Position numbers and translations under genes: made by a program. The notes beneath the pieces were generated by a model that was not told the DNA's origin, did no database searches, and worked only from the letters and a program-made list of their open reading frames with translations. DNA of 64,000 nucleotides, taken from the NCBI GenBank assembly GCA_039105265.1, contig JAPFFF010000001.1:1860001-1924000 (forward strand), in the 5' to 3' direction. This document shows positions 1 to 10,218 of this stretch, one piece after another. This stretch comes from Tritrichomonas musculus. Its lineage: Eukaryota > Parabasalia > Tritrichomonadida > Tritrichomonadidae. Numbering within the stretch: the first letter of the stretch is position 1; every line of letters starts with the position of its first letter.

Positions 1-9
1 AAAATGTAA

Positions 10-82
10 GTGCTACTGGCCCAATGGATAAGGCGCCTGCCTTCGGAGCAGGAGATTTCATGTTCGAGTCCTGAGTGGCACG
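10..82 (+). tRNA. tRNA-Arg (anticodon UCG)
   Basis: The sequence folds as a 73-nt cloverleaf including the discriminator base. The acceptor strands at 10-16 and 75-81 pair over all seven positions with one G-U. The anticodon arm is CCTGC / CTTCGGA / GCAGG, so the anticodon is TCG and the tRNA reads CGA codons. The T loop is TTCGAGT and the T stem has one mismatch. There is no intron. A run of T starts at 83 and would end RNA polymerase III transcription. CCA is not encoded, as usual in eukaryotes. Confidence 0.95.
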
Positions 83-251
83 TTTTTTTTAAATTATATC
101 TCTAATCTGTTTGTAATGTTATGATTAGACTTAGCAACTTTTTCAAATAGCCTTCAATATTTGAGTCGAACAAATGTATTTTTGAGATGGACAATCATGA
201 AATTTTGAGATAGATCGATTAGAGTTACTTCGAGTGCTCACATGATTAATA

Positions 252-287
252 CCCTTTTCCCACTTAATTTGGCACAAAACTTTTTGA
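252..287 (+). repeat. left terminal inverted repeat of the 10-kb transposon
   Basis: Thirty-six bases match the reverse complement of 10183-10218 without a mismatch. TA at 250-251 is the left copy of the target site duplication. Confidence 0.95.
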
Positions 288-1107
288 TAACCCTTTCAAT
301 TTACCTAAAGAGACCGTTTAATGTATTCAATACTCTATATAGGTGAACGTTTATTTTTTTTCATTTTTTTATAATGGGGCTACCATTTACGATGATTTTA
401 TAATTACGCTTTAGGATCAATATATATCTCTGAGGATACCTTTAAGAATTGTTGTACAAAACTACGGCCGATTTCAAGATACCAAAATTTCACAATTTTC
501 AATAATTTCAGTAACCCTTTATCAATTTATCGTGTAACTTCCACAATATATTAAGAATTGGAAATGTAACATATATGCATACTTTTGATTATTTTCGTCA
601 TAAAATCTGAATTTCTTCCTCAAATATAATTCAAGAGAAAACAAAATTTTATCCCAATTTCAATAAATTAAGTTTTTTATAGCATATAAAATGCGACATC
701 AGAAGTAATAATGGAAAAATGCAAAATAGATTTTAATGAATATGCAATAAATTCGATTTTACCAACTATTTACTTGTTGTTTTCAACTTATACTCACAAA
801 TAATGTTTTATACATTAATGCGATATTCTTTATATATATAATAAAATACTGTTGATTTTTAAGAATCTACATTAAATATTATATTTTCCACTTTTTAAAA
901 CTACGCATTATAAACGATTATATATGCAAAATGCATGATTACCAATCGATTTGCATGAGAAATGTATTACATAAGCAATAATTAAAATACTTGATTACCA
1001 ATCGATTATCATATTGAAATTAAAATCTATGATTATTTAATGTAACAGATGAGATATAATTAAGTATAATATATTTTTATTAACTAAGCTGTATAAAATA
1101 ATTAATA
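288..1107. other. transposon left subterminal region, non-coding
   Basis: This is AT-rich sequence between the left inverted repeat and the satellite. I see no gene. It holds two exact 16-bp direct repeats, TGATTACCAATCGATT, at 936-951 and 992-1007. Confidence 0.6.
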
Positions 1108-1141
1108 ATGAATAAATATTTGGTAAAATCGAACTTACGGT

Positions 1142-4100
1142 TTGGAGATAAGAATGAGGCTGGAGGTGAGTATGAGGCTGGAGGTGAGAATGAGGCTGGA
1201 GGTGAGTATGAGGCTGGAGGTGAGAATGAGGCTGGAGGTGAGAATAAGGCTGGAGGTGAGAATGAGGCTGGAGGTGAGAATGAGGCTGGAGTTGAGAATG
1301 AGGCTGGAGGTGAGTATGAGGCTGGAGGTGAGTATGAGGCTGGAGGTGAGAATGAGGCTGGAGGTGAGAATGAGGCTGGAGGTGAGAATGAGGCTGGAGG
1401 TGAGAATGAGGCTGGAGGTGAGTATGAGGCTGGAGGTGAGAATGAGGCTGGAGGTGAGAATGAGGCTGGAGGTGAGTATGAGGCTGGAGGTGAGTATGAG
1501 GCTGGAGGTGAGTATGAGGCTGGAGGTGAGTATGAGGCTGGAGGTGAGAATGAGGCTGGAGTTGAGAATGAGGCTGGAGGTGAGAATGAGGCTGGAGTTG
1601 AGAATGAGGCTGGAGGTGAGTATGAGGCTGGAGGTGAGTATGAGGCTGGAGGTGAGTATGAGGCTGGAGGTGAGAATGAGGCTGGAGGTGAGAATGAGGC
1701 TGGAGGTGAGTATGAGGCTGGAGTTGAGAATGAGGCTGGAGGTGAGTATGAGGCTGGAGGTGAGTATGAGGCTGGAGGTGAGTATGAGGCTGGAGGTGAG
1801 AATGAGGCTGGAGGTGAGTATGAGGCTGGAGGTGAGAATGAGGCTGGAGGTGAGAATGAGGCTGGAGGTGAGTATGAGGCTGGAGGTGAGAATGAGGCTG
1901 GAGGTGAGAATGAGGCTGGAGGTGAGTATGAGGCTGGAGGTGAGAATGAGGCTGGAGTTGAGTATGAGGCTGGAGGTGAGTATGAGGCTGGAGGTGAGAA
2001 TGAGGCTGGAGGTGAGTATGAGGCTGGAGGTGAGAATGAGGCTGGAGGTGAGTATGAGGCTGGAGGTGAGAATGAGGCTGGAGTTGAGAATGAGGCTGGA
2101 GGTGAGAATGAGGCTGGAGTTGAGAATGAGGCTGGAGGTGAGTATGAGGCTGGAGGTGAGTATGAGGCTGGAGGTGAGTATGAGGCTGGAGGTGAGTATG
2201 AGGCTGGAGGTGAGAATGAGGCTGGAGTTGAGTATGAGGCTGGAGGTGAGAATGAGGCTGGAGGTGAGTATGAGGCTGGAGGTGAGAATGAGGCTGGAGT
2301 TGAGAATGAGGCTGGAGGTGAGTATGAGGCTGGAGGTGAGTATGAGGCTGGAGGTGAGTATGAGGCTGGAGGTGAGTATGAGGCTGGAGGTGAGTATGAG
2401 GCTGGAGGTGAGTATGAGGCTGGAGGTGAGAATGAGGCTGGAGGTGAGAATGAGGCTGGAGGTGAGTATGAGGCTGGAGTTGAGAATGAGGCTGGAGGTG
2501 AGTATGAGGCTGGAGGTGAGTATGAGGCTGGAGGTGAGTATGAGGCTGGAGGTGAGAATGAGGCTGGAGGTGAGTATGAGGCTGGAGGTGAGAATGAGGC
2601 TGGAGTTGAGAATGAGGCTGGAGGTGAGTATGAGGCTGGAGGTGAGAATGAGGCTGGAGGTGAGAATGAGGCTGGAGGTGAGAATGAGGCTGGAGTTGAG
2701 AATGAGGCTGGAGGTGAGTATGAGGCTGGAGGTGAGTATGAGGCTGGAGGTGAGTATGAGGCTGGAGGTGAGTATGAGGCTGGAGGTGAGTATGAGGCTG
2801 GAGGTGAGTATGAGGCTGGAGGTGAGTATGAGGCTGGAGGTGAGAATGAGGCTGGAGGTGAGTATGAGGCTGGAGGTGAGTATGAGGCTGGAGGTGAGTA
2901 TGAGGCTGGAGGTGAGTATGAGGCTGGAGGTGAGTATGAGGCTGGAGGTGAGTATGAGGCTGGAGGTGAGAATGAGGCTGGAGGTGAGAATGAGGCTGGA
3001 GGTGAGAATGAGGCTGGAGGTGAGAATGAGGCTGGAGGTGAGAATGAGGCTGGAGGTGAGAATGAGGCTGGAGGTGAGAATGAGGCTGGAGGTGAGTATG
3101 AGGCTGGAGGTGAGAATGAGGCTGGAGGTGAGTATGAGGCTGGAGGTGAGTATGAGGCTGGAGGTGAGTATGAGGCTGGAGGTGAGTATGAGGCTGGAGG
3201 TGAGAATGAGGCTGGAGGTGAGTATGAGGCTGGAGGTGAGAATGAGGCTGGAGTTGAGAATGAGGCTGGAGTTGAGAATGAGGCTGGAGGTGAGTATGAG
3301 GCTGGAGGTGAGTATGAGGCTGGAGGTGAGTATGAGGCTGGAGGTGAGTATGAGGCTGGAGGTGAGAATGAGGCTGGAGTTGAGAATGAGGCTGGAGGTG
3401 AGTATGAGGCTGGAGGTGAGTATGAGGCTGGAGGTGAGTATGAGGCTGGAGGTGAGTATGAGGCTGGAGGTGAGTATGAGGCTGGAGGTGAGTATGAGGC
3501 TGGAGGTGAGTATGAGGCTGGAGGTGAGAATGAGGCTGGAGGTGAGAATGAGGCTGGAGTTGAGAATGAGGCTGGAGGTGAGAATGAGGCTGGAGTTGAG
3601 AATGAGGCTGGAGGTGAGAATGAGGCTGGAGGTGAGAATGAGGCTGGAGGTGAGAATGAGGCTGGAGGTGAGTATGAGGCTGGAGGTGAGAATGAGGCTG
3701 GAGTTGAGAATGAGGCTGGAGGTGAGTATGAGGCTGGAGGTGAGAATGAGGCTGGAGTTGAGAATGAGGCTGGAGGTGAGAATGAGGCTGGAGGTGAGTA
3801 TGAGGCTGGAGGTGAGTATGAGGCTGGAGTTGAGAATGAGGCTGGAGGTGAGAATGAGGCTGGAGGTGAGTATGAGGCTGGAGTTGAGAATGAGGCTGGA
3901 GGTGAGTATGAGGCTGGAGGTGAGAATGAGGCTGGAGGTGAGTATGAGGCTGGAGGTGAGAATGAGGCTGGAGGTGAGAATGAGGCTGGAGGTGAGAATG
4001 AGGCTGGAGGTGAGTATGAGGCTGGAGGTGAGAATGAGGCTGGAGGTGAGTATGAGGCTGGAGGTGAGAATGAGGCTGGAGGTGAGAATGAGGCTGGAGG

Positions 4101-7100
4101 TGAGAATGAGGCTGGAGGTGAGTATGAGGCTGGAGGTGAGTATGAGGCTGGAGGTGAGTATGAGGCTGGAGGTGAGAATGAGGCTGGAGGTGAGAATGAG
4201 GCTGGAGGTGAGTATGAGGCTGGAGTTGAGAATGAGGCTGGAGGTGAGTATGAGGCTGGAGTTGAGAATGAGGCTGGAGGTGAGAATGAGGCTGGAGTTG
4301 AGAATGAGGCTGGAGGTGAGAATGAGGCTGGAGGTGAGAATGAGGCTGGAGTTGAGAATGAGGCTGGAGGTGAGTATGAGGCTGGAGGTGAGTATGAGGC
4401 TGGAGGTGAGTATGAGGCTGGAGGTGAGTATGAGGCTGGAGTTGAGAATGAGGCTGGAGGTGAGTATGAGGCTGGAGGTGAGAATGAGGCTGGAGGTGAG
4501 TATGAGGCTGGAGGTGAGAATGAGGCTGGAGGTGAGAATGAGGCTGGAGGTGAGAATGAGGCTGGAGGTGAGTATGAGGCTGGAGGTGAGAATGAGGCTG
4601 GAGGTGAGTATGAGGCTGGAGGTGAGAATGAGGCTGGAGGTGAGAATGAGGCTGGAGGTGAGAATGAGGCTGGAGGTGAGTATGAGGCTGGAGGTGAGTA
4701 TGAGGCTGGAGGTGAGTATGAGGCTGGAGGTGAGAATGAGGCTGGAGGTGAGAATGAGGCTGGAGGTGAGTATGAGGCTGGAGTTGAGAATGAGGCTGGA
4801 GGTGAGTATGAGGCTGGAGGTGAGTATGAGGCTGGAGGTGAGTATGAGGCTGGAGGTGAGAATGAGGCTGGAGGTGAGTATGAGGCTGGAGGTGAGTATG
4901 AGGCTGGAGGTGAGAATGAGGCTGGAGTTGAGAATGAGGCTGGAGGTGAGTATGAGGCTGGAGGTGAGAATGAGGCTGGAGGTGAGAATGAGGCTGGAGG
5001 TGAGAATGAGGCTGGAGTTGAGAATGAGGCTGGAGGTGAGTATGAGGCTGGAGGTGAGTATGAGGCTGGAGGTGAGTATGAGGCTGGAGGTGAGTATGAG
5101 GCTGGAGGTGAGTATGAGGCTGGAGGTGAGTATGAGGCTGGAGTTGAGAATGAGGCTGGAGGTGAGTATGAGGCTGGAGGTGAGAATGAGGCTGGAGGTG
5201 AGTATGAGGCTGGAGTTGAGAATGAGGCTGGAGGTGAGTATGAGGCTGGAGGTGAGAATGAGGCTGGAGGTGAGTATGAGGCTGGAGGTGAGTATGAGGC
5301 TGGAGGTGAGTATGAGGCTGGAGGTGAGTATGAGGCTGGAGGTGAGTATGAGGCTGGAGGTGAGTATGAGGCTGGAGGTGAGTATGAGGCTGGAGGTGAG
5401 AATGAGGCTGGAGTTGAGAATGAGGCTGGAGGTGAGAATGAGGCTGGAGTTGAGAATGAGGCTGGAGGTGAGTATGAGGCTGGAGGTGAGTATGAGGCTG
5501 GAGGTGAGTATGAGGCTGGAGGTGAGTATGAGGCTGGAGGTGAGAATGAGGCTGGAGGTGAGAATGAGGCTGGAGGTGAGTATGAGGCTGGAGTTGAGAA
5601 TGAGGCTGGAGGTGAGTATGAGGCTGGAGGTGAGTATGAGGCTGGAGGTGAGTATGAGGCTGGAGGTGAGAATGAGGCTGGAGGTGAGTATGAGGCTGGA
5701 GGTGAGAATGAGGCTGGAGTTGAGAATGAGGCTGGAGGTGAGTATGAGGCTGGAGGTGAGTATGAGGCTGGAGGTGAGTATGAGGCTGGAGGTGAGTATG
5801 AGGCTGGAGGTGAGTATGAGGCTGGAGGTGAGAATGAGGCTGGAGTTGAGAATGAGGCTGGAGGTGAGTATGAGGCTGGAGGTGAGTATGAGGCTGGAGG
5901 TGAGTATGAGGCTGGAGGTGAGAATGAGGCTGGAGGTGAGTATGAGGCTGGAGGTGAGAATGAGGCTGGAGTTGAGAATGAGGCTGGAGGTGAGTATGAG
6001 GCTGGAGGTGAGTATGAGGCTGGAGGTGAGTATGAGGCTGGAGGTGAGTATGAGGCTGGAGGTGAGTATGAGGCTGGAGGTGAGAATGAGGCTGGAGTTG
6101 AGAATGAGGCTGGAGGTGAGTATGAGGCTGGAGGTGAGTATGAGGCTGGAGGTGAGTATGAGGCTGGAGGTGAGTATGAGGCTGGAGGTGAGAATGAGGC
6201 TGGAGGTGAGAATGAGGCTGGAGGTGAGTATGAGGCTGGAGTTGAGAATGAGGCTGGAGGTGAGTATGAGGCTGGAGGTGAGTATGAGGCTGGAGGTGAG
6301 TATGAGGCTGGAGGTGAGAATGAGGCTGGAGGTGAGTATGAGGCTGGAGGTGAGAATGAGGCTGGAGTTGAGAATGAGGCTGGAGGTGAGTATGAGGCTG
6401 GAGGTGAGAATGAGGCTGGAGGTGAGAATGAGGCTGGAGGTGAGAATGAGGCTGGAGTTGAGAATGAGGCTGGAGGTGAGTATGAGGCTGGAGGTGAGTA
6501 TGAGGCTGGAGGTGAGTATGAGGCTGGAGGTGAGTATGAGGCTGGAGGTGAGTATGAGGCTGGAGGTGAGTATGAGGCTGGAGGTGAGTATGAGGCTGGA
6601 GGTGAGAATGAGGCTGGAGGTGAGTATGAGGCTGGAGGTGAGTATGAGGCTGGAGGTGAGTATGAGGCTGGAGGTGAGTATGAGGCTGGAGGTGAGTATG
6701 AGGCTGGAGGTGAGTATGAGGCTGGAGGTGAGTATGAGGCTGGAGGTGAGAATGAGGCTGGAGTTGAGAATGAGGCTGGAGGTGAGAATGAGGCTGGAGT
6801 TGAGAATGAGGCTGGAGGTGAGTATGAGGCTGGAGGTGAGTATGAGGCTGGAGGTGAGTATGAGGCTGGAGGTGAGTATGAGGCTGGAGGTGAGAATGAG
6901 GCTGGAGGTGAGAATGAGGCTGGAGGTGAGTATGAGGCTGGAGTTGAGAATGAGGCTGGAGGTGAGTATGAGGCTGGAGGTGAGTATGAGGCTGGAGGTG
7001 AGTATGAGGCTGGAGGTGAGAATGAGGCTGGAGGTGAGTATGAGGCTGGAGGTGAGAATGAGGCTGGAGTTGAGAATGAGGCTGGAGGTGAGTATGAGGC

Positions 7101-7345
7101 TGGAGGTGAGAATGAGGCTGGAGGTGAGTATGAGGCTGGAGGTGAGAATGAGGCTGGAGTTGAGAATGAGGCTGGAGGTGAGTATGAGGCTGGAGGTGAG
7201 AATGAGGCTGGAGGTGAGTATGAGGCTGGAGGTGAGAATGAGGCTGGAGGTGAGAATGAGGCTGGAGGTGAGAATGAGGCTGGAGGTGAGAATGAGGCTG
7301 GAGGTGAGAATGAGGTTGGAGGTGAGAATGAGGTTGGAGATAAAA
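1142..7345 (+). repeat. 18-bp satellite array, about 343 units
   Basis: The unit is GGTGAGAATGAGGCTGGA, repeated head to tail with almost no indels. Variation is nearly confined to two positions: GAGAAT versus GAGTAT, and GGAGGT versus GGAGTT. Because 18 is a multiple of three and two of the three plus frames lack stops, two overlapping frames stay open for more than 2070 codons: 1108-7359 reads Gly-Glu-(Asn/Tyr)-Glu-Ala-Gly repeats and 1142-7363 reads Leu-Glu-Val-(Arg/Ser)-Met-Arg repeats. Either could be translated, but the open frames are what the repeat forces, so I do not call a gene. Both edges carry TTGGAGATAA. The array lies inside the transposon at 252-10218. Blocks of about 30 units recur in the same variant order, showing higher-order duplication. 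Confidence 0.93.
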
Positions 7346-7379
7346 GGATGGTGTATTAATTAATGTTAGAGTTTTAAAT

Positions 7380-7590
7380 GAGACTGATGTATTAACTTAG
7401 ACTGGATTTTGACTTTAGGCTGGAGTTCTAATTGAGACTGGAGTTTGAAATTAGGCTGGAGTTTGAAATTAGGCTGGAGTTTTAATTGGTACTGGAGTTT
7501 GAATTTTGGCCGGCGTTCTAATTGAGACTGGAGTCTTAATTGAGGATGAGGTTAGAGATGAGGATGAGGTTTTAATGAGATTTTGCTGAT
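7380..7590 (+). repeat. degenerate edge copies of the 18-bp satellite
   Basis: Next to the clean array lie diverged units such as GGCTGGAGTTTGAAATTA and GACTGGAGTTTTAATTGA, still near 18 bp. They keep the GCTGGAGTT core and resemble the minority GTT-type unit of the main array. They look like old units at the array edge that homogenisation no longer reaches. All frames are closed here. Confidence 0.75.
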
Positions 7591-7892
7591 GAATCCTCAT
7601 TATTTCTGAATCTTTGCTTTTTATAATTTTATGTTACTTCTTAAGAAAATTTGTTTATTATGAAATTTGTGACACGATTTCTATAAGATTTGATCTCTAT
7701 TTGGCCGATTGTTCGGATATTTATAATTGAATGGAAAGAAGAAGGAAAAAAAAACCTTAAAAAAAACACATCATTCTTTGATTTGCTTGAATCTAAACGA
7801 AAGTTTTGAGGAATCAATAAGAGCAAGCAATAATATAGCAATCGTTGAAATAAATTTCATGATTTCAAATTTTACAATTTTAATTGTACAGT
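7591..7892. other. spacer between the two arrays of the transposon
   Basis: This is AT-rich spacer. Short open frames on both strands (66 and 82 codons) have no recognisable content, and the one on the plus strand runs into the next repeat array. I see no gene. Confidence 0.5.
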
Positions 7893-8543
7893 CAAGTTTC
7901 ACAAATCAATTATTTGATTATCAAATAACAAATAAGAGTAACAATTACTATCATACAGTCACTTCTTGCAGCTAGTATTCTCTTACAATATTATTGTTGA
8001 ATGCTGATTGTTCATTCAAGCTTCACAAATCAATTATTTGATTATCAAATAACAAATAAGAGTAACAATTACTATCATACAGTCACTTCTTGCAGCTAGT
8101 ATTCTCTTACAATATTATTGTTGAATGCTGATTGTTCATTCAAGCTTCACAAATTTATTAATTAACAAAATAACAAATAAGAGTAACAATTACTATCATA
8201 CAGTCACTTCTTGCAGCTAGTATTCTCTTACAATATTATTGTTGAATGCTGATTGTTCATTCAAGCTTCACAAATCAATTATTTGATTATCAAATAACAA
8301 ATAAGAGTAACAATTACTATCATACAGTCACTTCTTGCAGCTAGTATTCTCTTACAATATTATTGTTGAATGCTGATTGTTCATTCAAGCTTCACAAATT
8401 TATTAATTAACAAAATAACAAATAAGAGTAACAATTACTATCATACAGTCACTTCTTGCAGCTAGTATTCTCTTACAATATTATTGTTGAATGCTGATTG
8501 TTCATTCAAGCTTCATAAATTTATTAATTAACAAAATAACAAA
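7893..8543. repeat. 124/121-bp tandem array, five units plus a partial
   Basis: Units begin with CAAGCTTCACAAAT (first copy CAAGTTTCAC) at 7893, 8017, 8141, 8262, 8386 and 8507, giving periods of 124, 124, 121, 124 and 121. The units are almost identical except in one short window. Variant A has a palindromic segment TTATTTGATTATCAAATAA and variant B has TTATTAATTAAC; the order is A A B A B B. The array ends about 2 bp before the transposase stop codon (8546-8548), so it forms the transposase 3' flank. Confidence 0.93.
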
Positions 8544-8545
8544 TC

Positions 8546-10081
8546 TTAAATCGTTAACTTGAATGTTGGATTTGCAATGTCATAATCTTTTTGCAGTATT
8601 TTAAATGCATGCAATCTCCTGATTGAATCATTTATTTGAGAATCCAAAAGTTCATTTTCTTTGATCAAAGCATGCATCTCTATGTATTCTTTGATTTGGG
8701 TTACAGATCTAGAATCATTGTGATCAAATGATTCAATAATGTAATCCATAAATGGTTTTCCATCATCATCTTTAAAACCATTCTGTTTGATTTCTTCAAG
8801 GATCATTATTTTTCTTTCTCTTGGCATAGCTCTTGAATATTTACATGTATGAATACATGCACAATCATCTTGTCCATATCCATCCCATTTTTCCCCAAGG
8901 ATAAGATAATCAAATGACTCTTGTACAACAGATGTCTCTAATTTTTCCCATGAACGAACCATCCAATTAACTGCATCTAATTTTGAAAGCACTTTTCCTT
9001 CTCTCAGACATTGGCGGACAAAATGTCTGATATAAGCCTTTATAATAGCAAAAATCTTTGCATCTAAAGGCTGGAATTTATCTGTAAACCCAGCCGGAAT
9101 AAAATGAAGCTTTATTCCAAGTTGTTCTGCTGCTTCTTTGATTTCTTCGTTATTATGCGCTTTGTAAAGGTCCAGAATGACATGAATTTCACCTTCTCCT
9201 TCAAAATGGGATCTAATATGATTAAGAAATTGATAAAACGTATTTGTATTTGTCCATCCATTTTCGGAATAAGCTCTTAGATGGTGGCCAACATCTCCTA
9301 TTTGTGTCTCTAATACCTGTTCAGTTTGACCTTTTGCAATAAATTGAATTGGAAATTTGAAACCATCAGCAGCTATTGCGCAGACTGCTGTTATGCGTTG
9401 CTTTTCGTTAAACTGAACAGGTATAGAAACATCATCAACTCCTTTGCTATGCCAAATCCGTAATTGTTTAGGTGAAACAAATATCGCAGTTTCGTCTACA
9501 TTGACTATTCTAGCATTGGCACAAGTATCAAATAGCTTTTTCATTTCCTCAATAAAGGAATCAATAAAATTATAATTTGTATTATTTGTAGATGGCCTTC
9601 TCTTCAAATGACATAGCTTTGAAACAAAGCTATGTCTCTTCTTGAATTCATAAATGTAACCATTAGAGACATTATACTCAAAATCGAAATTTTCATCATT
9701 ATAGTGTTTGTCAAGGAAAGCATTTGTAAGTATTTCGATACCATCTTCGTCAGTGAAACAAGAACCTTTTAATATTTTTTCTGACCATATAAAAAGCGCT
9801 ATACTATCTTCTTCTTCTTCCGTAAAAATTCTAGAATTTGGTCTTACTTGAACACCTAAAGGATTGAAACTTGGATTATATTTTAAAGTTTTTCGCCAAT
9901 TATACAATGTTCTTCTTTTAAATCCTGTTTTTTCAACGATAATATCTACATCTCCAGGAGCATCATCTTTTAATATTTGAATTACTTTTGCTACTGTTTC
10001 AGGATATTTTTTATAATTTATGTATGGTCCACGTTTAATGCACATCGGTAGAGAATTAATTAATAACCTATTGGAAAGCAT
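8546..10081 (-). CDS. pogo/Tc1-mariner-type DDE transposase
   Basis: This 511-residue protein would cut and join the ends of the transposon that carries it, acting in the nucleus. Residues 25-64 form a probable helix-turn-helix region (…IIVEKTGFKRRTLYNWRK). The catalytic core is a DDE_1-type RNase H fold. D196 lies in VNVDET, D304 in VILDLYKAH and D340 in FIPAGFTDKFQPLD, with 35 residues between the last two (DD35D). The last motif, with QPLD, is typical of pogo, Tigger and jerky relatives. The frame has no break and the length is normal for the family. I used the first ATG; a second Met at residue 13 is also possible. It is the only gene convincingly seen inside the 36-bp inverted repeats at 252-287 and 10183-10218, so the element looks autonomous. 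Confidence 0.9.
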   Translation of the reverse strand: MLSNRLLINSLPMCIKRGPYINYKKYPETVAKVIQILKDDAPGDVDIIVEKTGFKRRTLYNWRKTLKYNPSFNPLGVQVRPNSRIFTEEEEDSIALFIWSEKILKGSCFTDEDGIEILTNAFLDKHYNDENFDFEYNVSNGYIYEFKKRHSFVSKLCHLKRRPSTNNTNYNFIDSFIEEMKKLFDTCANARIVNVDETAIFVSPKQLRIWHSKGVDDVSIPVQFNEKQRITAVCAIAADGFKFPIQFIAKGQTEQVLETQIGDVGHHLRAYSENGWTNTNTFYQFLNHIRSHFEGEGEIHVILDLYKAHNNEEIKEAAEQLGIKLHFIPAGFTDKFQPLDAKIFAIIKAYIRHFVRQCLREGKVLSKLDAVNWMVRSWEKLETSVVQESFDYLILGEKWDGYGQDDCACIHTCKYSRAMPRERKIMILEEIKQNGFKDDDGKPFMDYIIESFDHNDSRSVTQIKEYIEMHALIKENELLDSQINDSIRRLHAFKILQKDYDIANPTFKLTI

Positions 10082-10182
10082 TATTAATTAAATAACATAG
10101 ACCAGGACCAAATATAAATTTAATTATTTATATTAAACAATTTTTATTACAAAAAAAATATAGATTGAAAAAGTTTAATATC

Positions 10183-10218
10183 TCAAAAAGTTTTGTGCCA
10201 AATTAAGTGGGAAAAGGG
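10183..10218 (-). repeat. right terminal inverted repeat of the 10-kb transposon
   Basis: This is the exact reverse complement of 252-287. TA at 10219-10220 is the right copy of the target site duplication. Confidence 0.95.

Larger units (their letters stand above)
252..10218 (-). mobile_element. 10-kb pogo/Tc1-mariner-type DNA transposon with internal satellites
   Basis: The bases 252-287 and 10183-10218 are perfect inverted repeats of 36 bp, beginning CCCTTTTCCCACTTAA at each outer end. A TA dinucleotide lies directly outside both ends (250-251 and 10219-10220), the target duplication of Tc1/mariner/pogo elements. The only convincing gene inside is the transposase at 8546-10081 on the minus strand, about 100 bp from the right inverted repeat. 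Most of the interior is repeat: an 18-bp satellite of over 6 kb and a 124/121-bp array that stops at the transposase stop codon. Elements of this superfamily are usually 1-3 kb, so this copy is inflated by repeat growth. Identical TIRs and an open transposase frame suggest a young, possibly active copy. Subterminal direct repeats TGATTACCAATCGATT at 936-951 and 992-1007 could be transposase binding sites (inference). Confidence 0.9.

Noticed and set aside
1108-7363. Two giant coding sequences over the satellite
   Set aside because: An 18-bp unit without stops keeps any such frame open, both frames overlap completely, and the edges look like decayed repeat, so I list a repeat and treat coding as untested.
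7641-7975. Small genes on both strands in the transposon spacer
   Set aside because: Composition is AT-driven, no motif is recognisable, and one runs into the tandem array.
7893-8543. CRISPR array
   Set aside because: Whole 124/121-bp units are repeated with no unique spacers, and the context is a eukaryotic transposon.
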